A stretch of DNA of 32,156 nt from Bifidobacterium breve (lineage in GTDB: Bacteria; Actinomycetota; Thermoleophilia; Gaiellales; F1-60-MAGs149), in assembly GCA_945877865.1 (NCBI GenBank), contig CAMDVX010000006.1, positions 1 to 32,156 on the forward strand, written 5' to 3'. The notes beneath the pieces were generated by a model. That model searched no databases. It was not told where the DNA came from and saw nothing but the letters and a program-made list of their open reading frames with translations. The translations under genes and the position numbers were made by a program. Below are positions 26,924 to 32,156 of this stretch, in pieces. Numbering within the stretch: the first letter of the stretch is position 1; every line of letters starts with the position of its first letter.

Positions 26924-27601
26924 ATGGCGACGAACAGCGACGAGAAGCCACAGACGATCGGTGCGGTCTGCAAGGAGCTCAGGGCCGAGTTCGACGATGT
27001 GTCGATCTCGAAGATTCGGTACCTGGAGGACCAGCGGCTGCTCGTGCCCCTGCGCACCCAAGGTGGCTACCGCCTGTATCGGCGCGAGGATGTCGAGCGG
27101 CTGCGGACGATTCTCCGGCTTCAACGTGACGAGTTTCTGCCGCTGCGGGTGATTCGGCAGGAGATCGAGGGAACCGGCGTCGTGGCGCGTAGCCACGAGC
27201 GAAAGGCACGGCGGTACGCCCGGGCCGAGCTGCAGGAGGACGCGCGTCGCGTTGATCGAGCCGAGCTCCAGCGGGAGACCGGCGTCGACGATGTCGCGTT
27301 GGAGGAGCTTGAGGCCTATGGCATCGTCGCAGGGGACCAGGAGGGAGCCTTCGGCGAGAGCGAGATCGAGATCGTCCGCATCTGCCAGCGAATGGCTGAG
27401 TTCGGGCTCGGCCCGCGCCACGTGCGGCAGCTGCACAGCGGAATCCAGCGCGTGGCCGGGCTGCTTGAGCAGGTTCTGGCACCGGCGCTCAGATCGCGCA
27501 ACGCCGAGCGTAGGGAGCAGGGCCTCGACGAGCTCGCTCAGCTGGCCGGGCTCAGCGCAGAGCTGACTGAGCTGCTGCTGATTCGTGACGTGGACGTCTG
27601 A
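26924..27601 (+). CDS. MerR-family transcriptional regulator (FtsR-like by synteny)
   Basis: TIGAVCKELRAEFDDVSISKIRYLEDQRLLVPLRTQGGYRLYRREDVERLRTILRLQRDEFLPLRVI; directly follows the FHA gene. Confidence 0.9.
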   Translation: MATNSDEKPQTIGAVCKELRAEFDDVSISKIRYLEDQRLLVPLRTQGGYRLYRREDVERLRTILRLQRDEFLPLRVIRQEIEGTGVVARSHERKARRYARAELQEDARRVDRAELQRETGVDDVALEELEAYGIVAGDQEGAFGESEIEIVRICQRMAEFGLGPRHVRQLHSGIQRVAGLLEQVLAPALRSRNAERREQGLDELAQLAGLSAELTELLLIRDVDV

Positions 27602-27636
27602 TCGGGCCTGAGCCGCCGGTCGGCTAGGGTGCGGAC

Positions 27637-28161
27637 ATGACTGATCTTCGCTCGCGCATTCTCGAGGTCGCCGACTTCCCCAAGCAGGGAATCCTCTTTC
27701 GCGACCTGCTGCCGCTGGTCTCGGAGCCGAAGGTCTTTCAGCAGGTCATCCAGGAGCTGAGCGATTTTGCGGCCCCCCTCCAGCCCAGCGTCGTGCTCGG
27801 CGCGGAGGCGCGAGGGTTTCTCTTCGGCCCAACGCTTGCGTTTGCGCTCGGCTGTGGCTTCGCCCCGGCACGGAAGCCGGGCAAGCTCCCTGGCGCGTTC
27901 TGGAGCGAGTCGTACGCGCTTGAGTACGGCAGCAACACGCTGGAGCTAGCGCACCTCGCGATCGAGCCGGGGGCCCGCGTGCTCATCCACGACGACCTGC
28001 TGGCAACGGGCGGCACGGCAGCGGCGGCCATTGCCCTCGTCAAGCAGGCAGGTGCCGAGGTGATTGGTGCCTGCTTCGTCGCGGAGCTCAAGGGCCTCGC
28101 TGGTCGGAGCCTGCTCGGCGACGTGCCAATCCTCTCGCTCGTGGAGTACGACGGCGCGTGA
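27637..28161 (+). CDS. apt: Adenine phosphoribosyltransferase
   Basis: DFPKQGILFRDLLPL, GAEARGFLFGPTLAFALGCGFAPARKPGKLP, PRPP motif VLIHDDLLATGGTA. Confidence 0.96.
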   Translation: MTDLRSRILEVADFPKQGILFRDLLPLVSEPKVFQQVIQELSDFAAPLQPSVVLGAEARGFLFGPTLAFALGCGFAPARKPGKLPGAFWSESYALEYGSNTLELAHLAIEPGARVLIHDDLLATGGTAAAAIALVKQAGAEVIGACFVAELKGLAGRSLLGDVPILSLVEYDGA

Positions 28162-28601
28162 TTCGCCCGGCCGCCGGTGCGGACCTGACGAGCCTCGAGC
28201 TGCTGTGGTGCGACTATCGGGTTGAGGCCGCCGACGGGCGCTTGGCCGATCCGCTCGACTGGCGGCGCTGGATCATGCCGCGGATTGCTGCTGGAGACGT
28301 TCGCGTCGGCCTCGTCGACCGCATGGTGACCGCGTACGTCGCCTGGCAACGCCTCTCCGCGCGAGCGGGCACTACTGATCGCCAGCTGAGCATTCTGGAG
28401 CTCTACGTCCATCCCACTGGTCGGGGCCGGCGGATTGGCTCTGGGCTGCTCGCGCGGGCGATCGACGCTGCCCGGCAGCGTGGCTGCAGCGAGGTGCTCC
28501 TAGAGAGCAACGTCAGAGATGAGGCGGTCCAGGCGCTCGCCTGCCCGTTTGGATTCCACCTGCGCGATGACGTGTTGGTGCTCCCGCTGCGACTCGGCTG
28601 A
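28158..28601 (+). CDS. GNAT-family N-acetyltransferase
   Basis: ILELYVHPTGRGRRIGSGLLARAIDAARQRGCSEVLLESNVRDEAVQAL acetyl-CoA-binding motif; GTG overlaps the apt stop. Confidence 0.88.
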   Translation: MIRPAAGADLTSLELLWCDYRVEAADGRLADPLDWRRWIMPRIAAGDVRVGLVDRMVTAYVAWQRLSARAGTTDRQLSILELYVHPTGRGRRIGSGLLARAIDAARQRGCSEVLLESNVRDEAVQALACPFGFHLRDDVLVLPLRLG

Positions 28602-29726
28602 TCAGGGTGGTGGCGTGGTGCCCGTCCACGTTGACCACGCCGGCTTAGCCGAGCCGAGGGATCCGGTCGCTGCCGCTCGGTACAGCCCTGCGGATGGAGC
28701 GGCCGTAGTGTCCTTCAGGCCACTCCAGATTGCGATGCCAACGCGCGGATTAGCCGCGGCGGCAAGGAATGCACCGACAGCGGCGGACTGGCTCCCGTCA
28801 GACAACCCGGCCTCTGCGGGGCCGGATGGGACGCCGTAGCCGGTCAGCCAGATCGTCTTGCCGCCGCCTGGCCAGTAGGTATCAATGGCCGTGACTACCG
28901 CGGTGAAGTCGGTCAAGGAAAGATTGGCGGGGTCGGCCGCCGCTTCGAGGCCGCTTGGAGGTGACAGGCGAAGACCGATGGCATCGAACGTGACGCGGGT
29001 CCGTGCTAGGCCACGCAGAAATTGCAGCGCCGGCGTGTCAACCGTGGCTGCAGCGTCCGTCCGCGACAGGCCACCCGATACGATCGTGGCGGAGTACCCA
29101 CCTGCCGCGGCGACGCCGGCGAGCTCTGCTTTAGCCGTGGTCAGCAGCAGCCGGTAGAGCCCCGGTGCCACGAGCCGGGTCGCGATCCGCTGCGGTCGGA
29201 GTGACGCTGCGAGATTTGGCTGTGGCCAAATCTCGAACTGCGAGGCTCGCGGAAGCGCCGGACTCCCGTAGGTGCCGCTGTAGCGCTCCGCCACGGCGAA
29301 CACGAAGTTTCGCCACGCCACGCGCTTCGGCATCCACGCCGGATCGCCCGGGCTTCCGCCTGCGCCGCCGTCGTTGCGGGCCCACTCGGGAGTGCCACCG
29401 ATCGACAGCAAGACAGCCGCTCCGTTGGTGGCAGCAGCAATCATCCGTCGATCGACTGAGCGCCAGTCATAGCCGACGCTGTTCGGATTGCGCGGGCTCC
29501 GTGGCGTCGTGGCGGCGATGGCGGGCCAGCGTACGTCAATGCGGACGACGGGCGCAGCCAGCGACGCCACGGTCGGATCCGGCGGAAGACCGATGGCACG
29601 CCACGCGCTCGTCCCTGCGTCGTCGAAGCCGTCATCGTAGACCTGACCCAGCGTGGCGGCCGATGCGGTTCCGCTGAACGCCGCGATGACGACGATGGTA
29701 AGCAGGTTCCTCAGGGCCGATCGCAC
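28602..29726 (-). CDS. Secreted glycoside-hydrolase-like protein with substituted catalytic motifs (putative pseudo-glycosidase)
   Basis: Signal peptide VRSALRNLLTIVVIAAFSGTASA; GTPEWAR, FEIWPQPNLAASLRP and TIWLTGYGVPSG resemble clan GH-A EIWNEPN and LTEFGW positions, with E changed to Q and G. Confidence 0.75.
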   Translation of the reverse strand: MRSALRNLLTIVVIAAFSGTASAATLGQVYDDGFDDAGTSAWRAIGLPPDPTVASLAAPVVRIDVRWPAIAATTPRSPRNPNSVGYDWRSVDRRMIAAATNGAAVLLSIGGTPEWARNDGGAGGSPGDPAWMPKRVAWRNFVFAVAERYSGTYGSPALPRASQFEIWPQPNLAASLRPQRIATRLVAPGLYRLLLTTAKAELAGVAAAGGYSATIVSGGLSRTDAAATVDTPALQFLRGLARTRVTFDAIGLRLSPPSGLEAAADPANLSLTDFTAVVTAIDTYWPGGGKTIWLTGYGVPSGPAEAGLSDGSQSAAVGAFLAAAANPRVGIAIWSGLKDTTAAPSAGLYRAAATGSLGSAKPAWSTWTGTTPPP

Positions 29727-29732
29727 TGCCTC

Positions 29733-29738
29733 ATGGTA
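29733..29738 (-). promoter_or_regulatory. -10 box (TACCAT on - strand) 6 nt from GTG 29726
   Basis: TAnnnT spacing consistent with a leaderless transcript, as at several other genes in the window. Confidence 0.5.
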
Positions 29739-29771
29739 CTCCGAACTGCTGGTCCCCGAACGATTCGTGCC

Positions 29772-29777
29772 TATCCT
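29772..29777 (+). promoter_or_regulatory. -10 box (TATCCT) 6 nt from GTG 29784
   Basis: TAnnnT spacing consistent with a leaderless transcript. Confidence 0.5.
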
Positions 29778-29783
29778 CCGATT

Positions 29784-31421
29784 GTGATTCGTATCGCTCC
29801 AGCCAGAGCAGCAGCCTCCGTGCTCGCGCTGATCATGCTGCTTGGGGTCGTCAGTGCCGCGAGCGCCAACCCCGCTCGCGTGCACGGCAGCAGGATCCTC
29901 GACGGCGCCGGTCATCCGCTGGCGCTGCGTGGCATCAGCTGGGGCGGGGCTCGCTTCGTGCCTGTGGCCGCCGACCAGCCACGTGCGTCCATCGACATCG
30001 CGGACGCAGAGCGAGCGTTCAACCAGATTCGGCGGCTTGGCGGCAACGCCGTGCGCGTCGACGTGTCGAGCGCCCTCAACAGCGACCAAGGCCGCCTGGC
30101 GCTGCAGCAGCTGCAGGTGCTCACGCGCACGCGGAAGCTGGTCCTCTTGATCGCGAACGTGCCGCTCAGCGACACCGACCAGACGGCGTGGCTCCAGACG
30201 ATCGCCGGCTGGCTGGAAGGCAAGGAGAACGTCTGGTACCTACCCGAGGTGGATCCAGGGTGCTCGTTGCTCCAGACGGGCACCACGTGCGACGACGCGA
30301 CCAGCTGGGCGAGCTCGCAGGGCCGCAACATCGATGCTCTGCGCGGCGCTGGCGTCGAGACGCCCATCGTGGTCAACCTCCCGAACTCCTCGCAGACCGT
30401 GACGAAGCAGCTTGCGGCTCGGCTCGACCGCCGCAACGTGATCTTCGCAATTCATCCTCAACCCGGTCAGAGCCCACAGTTCACGAGCGCCGATGGACGC
30501 GCGCTGACAGCGACGCTTGCCGCGGTTGCCACGCAGGTTCCCGTGGTGCTCGACGACGTCGCGCGGGTGTCGACGGTGGTCGATCGGCCCACGGACAGCA
30601 CCCCCGGCGGAGTCGCCACAGCGCTGACGTGCGATCGGCTGCTGTGGGCGCAGGGTCTGCAGGATTGGCTGACGGGCTGGGTAGTCGCCGGCCCGGGCGA
30701 CGGCGCCGTGATCTCTGGCTGGGACAGCGGCACGCGCGATGACCTCAGCCGAGGGCGTGGCCTGTCGGCTTGGGGAAGCGCGGTGGCGAGCGGGTATCTT
30801 GCCGTCGGCTTCCGCGCGGCCTCCGGCCGCAATCCGCGCTCGGGCTTTCTTGGCGCGTTCCAGACAGGTGATCACGGGGTTGGTGTTCGACGGCTGCAAC
30901 GTGCGCTGCAGGAGCTAGGCATCCTCGACGGGCAGTACGTCAACGGCCTCTACGGTGATGCCACCTGGCAGGCCGTCGTCGGCTTCCAAGGCTACTCCGG
31001 CCTGGAGCGCACCGGGTTGGCCACTGCAGAGCTGGTGGCACAGATCCTCAGTGCAAAGCCTCCGACGCCGCAGCAGGGCGGGCCTGCTCACGTTGAGGTC
31101 GACATCACGCGGCAGGTGCTGCTGCTTGTCGATACGGGTGGGCGGGTCGTGCGCACGGTCCACGTCAGCACGGGTGCTACGGACAACACGCCGGACGGCG
31201 AGTTTCGCGTGTTCAGGAAGGAGCTGATGAGCTGGGACTACGCGTTCCACTTCTACCTGCCGTACGCCTCGTACTTCCACGGCGGCTTCGCCATGCACGA
31301 GTTTCCTGATGTGCCCGAGTATCCAGCGTCACATGGCTGCGTGCGGATTGCGTGGAGCGACTCCAAAGCGGTCTACGACTTCGCCGGCTATGGCATGTCG
31401 ATCTTTCTCTATCACTCGTGA
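29784..31421 (+). CDS. Secreted fusion: cellulase (GH5)-like domain + peptidoglycan-binding domain + YkuD L,D-transpeptidase
   Basis: Signal peptide; RILDGAGHPLALRGISWGGARF (GH5-like start); GVGVRRLQRALQELGILDGQYVNGLYGDATWQAVVGFQ (PG_binding_1); VEVDITRQVLLLVDTGGRVVRTVHVSTG…MHEFPDVPEYPASHGCVRI (YkuD with catalytic Cys). Confidence 0.85.
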   Translation: MIRIAPARAAASVLALIMLLGVVSAASANPARVHGSRILDGAGHPLALRGISWGGARFVPVAADQPRASIDIADAERAFNQIRRLGGNAVRVDVSSALNSDQGRLALQQLQVLTRTRKLVLLIANVPLSDTDQTAWLQTIAGWLEGKENVWYLPEVDPGCSLLQTGTTCDDATSWASSQGRNIDALRGAGVETPIVVNLPNSSQTVTKQLAARLDRRNVIFAIHPQPGQSPQFTSADGRALTATLAAVATQVPVVLDDVARVSTVVDRPTDSTPGGVATALTCDRLLWAQGLQDWLTGWVVAGPGDGAVISGWDSGTRDDLSRGRGLSAWGSAVASGYLAVGFRAASGRNPRSGFLGAFQTGDHGVGVRRLQRALQELGILDGQYVNGLYGDATWQAVVGFQGYSGLERTGLATAELVAQILSAKPPTPQQGGPAHVEVDITRQVLLLVDTGGRVVRTVHVSTGATDNTPDGEFRVFRKELMSWDYAFHFYLPYASYFHGGFAMHEFPDVPEYPASHGCVRIAWSDSKAVYDFAGYGMSIFLYHS

Positions 31422-31521
31422 CCGCTCGCAGGGTTAGCGCGAGGGGATCGGCCTGCGGAACGCCTCGCTCAGCCCGTCGTTGCACGCTCTTGGCCAGCCA
31501 ATCCACGCGCTCAGCGCCAAG

Positions 31522-32156
31522 CTAGGCCCGCCGCCGACCTTGCGCGAAATGCTGCGGTGCCGGCACGACTGCCCGCAGCGCTGCTACGTCGTCAGCCTGC
31601 GGCTGCAGCACCCTACGGCTAGGTAGATTGAGTGGGCCGAGCCGCTCGACGCGGACGTTAACCTGCCGGTCGCGCCGCTCAAGGACGCCTCGCGCCAGCA
31701 GCAGCGGCTCAGACCGCACCAGCAGGCGATGCGCCTCGTAGACCTCGGGCAAAATGACGAGGTTGATGAGTCCGAACTCGTCCTCAAGCAGCAGGAAGAC
31801 GATTCCCTTAGCGCTGCCTGGCCGCTGACGGGCGACGGCAAGCCCCGGTAGCACGACCCGTGAGCCGTCAGGGAGATCAGCAAGAAGCCGGCTAGAGGCA
31901 ACGTCACCGAGCGTCGGACGAAGCTGGGCGATCGGGTGCTCCCGAACGGAGACGCCAGTGGTGGCGTAGTCTGAGACCAGCAGCTCCCACGCGCTGGCGA
32001 CTGGAAGCCCCACCGGCGCCTCGCCAAGCTGCAGATTGAAAGCGAGCTGCTGACCCTCGCTAGAGCGCCCCGGTCGCGTCGCTAGCCCGAGCTCCCAGAG
32101 CAGGCTACGTCGTGGTCCCAGCGCGTCGCAGGCACCTGCGGCAATTAGCCGCTGCA
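31522..32156 (-). CDS. dnaE2: Error-prone DNA polymerase DnaE2, C-terminal part; 5' end beyond window
   Basis: Open to the window edge on the - strand: QRLIAAGACDALGPRRSLLWELG…SVREHPIAQLRPTLGDVASSRLLADLPDGSRVVLPGLAVARQRPGSAKGIVFLLLEDEFGLINLVILPEVYE. Confidence 0.92.
   Translation of the reverse strand, partial: QRLIAAGACDALGPRRSLLWELGLATRPGRSSEGQQLAFNLQLGEAPVGLPVASAWELLVSDYATTGVSVREHPIAQLRPTLGDVASSRLLADLPDGSRVVLPGLAVARQRPGSAKGIVFLLLEDEFGLINLVILPEVYEAHRLLVRSEPLLLARGVLERRDRQVNVRVERLGPLNLPSRRVLQPQADDVAALRAVVPAPQHFAQGRRRA

Noticed and set aside
1-32156. CRISPR array, prophage, IS element or biosynthetic gene cluster
   Set aside because: No regularly spaced direct repeats, transposase, phage structural genes, or PKS/NRPS/RiPP signatures were seen.

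Overview
High-GC chromosomal segment, probably from an actinobacterial (Thermoleophilia-like) genome; that placement is inferred from gene content and promoter style. It is gene-dense and mostly housekeeping: K+-independent H+-pyrophosphatase, SDR, homoserine dehydrogenase / threonine synthase (divergent), tandem EamA transporters, VanZ, secreted Ig-like protein, UvrD/PcrA helicase, non-pyrrolysine MttB-family protein, tRNA-Val, ABM monooxygenase, GST-like protein, glutaryl-CoA dehydrogenase-like protein, secreted protein, beta-lactamase-fold hydrolase, NUDIX, IleRS, pgsA-FHA-MerR cluster, apt, GNAT, and the 3' part of dnaE2. I see no CRISPR array, transposase, integrase or phage module. The most unusual locus is a divergent pair at 28.6-31.4 kb. 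Both encode secreted glycosidase-like (TIM-barrel type) proteins whose expected catalytic Glu motifs look substituted, and one is fused to a peptidoglycan-binding domain and an intact L,D-transpeptidase. Other points of interest: TAnnnT boxes 6-10 nt from the start codon at about a dozen genes (leaderless transcription), a tRNA-Val(GAC) with C at position 33, a strong hairpin that contains a -10 box and a start codon at 20.67-20.71 kb, and two gene-poor intervals, one with an AT-rich island. All family calls come from motif reading without database searches.
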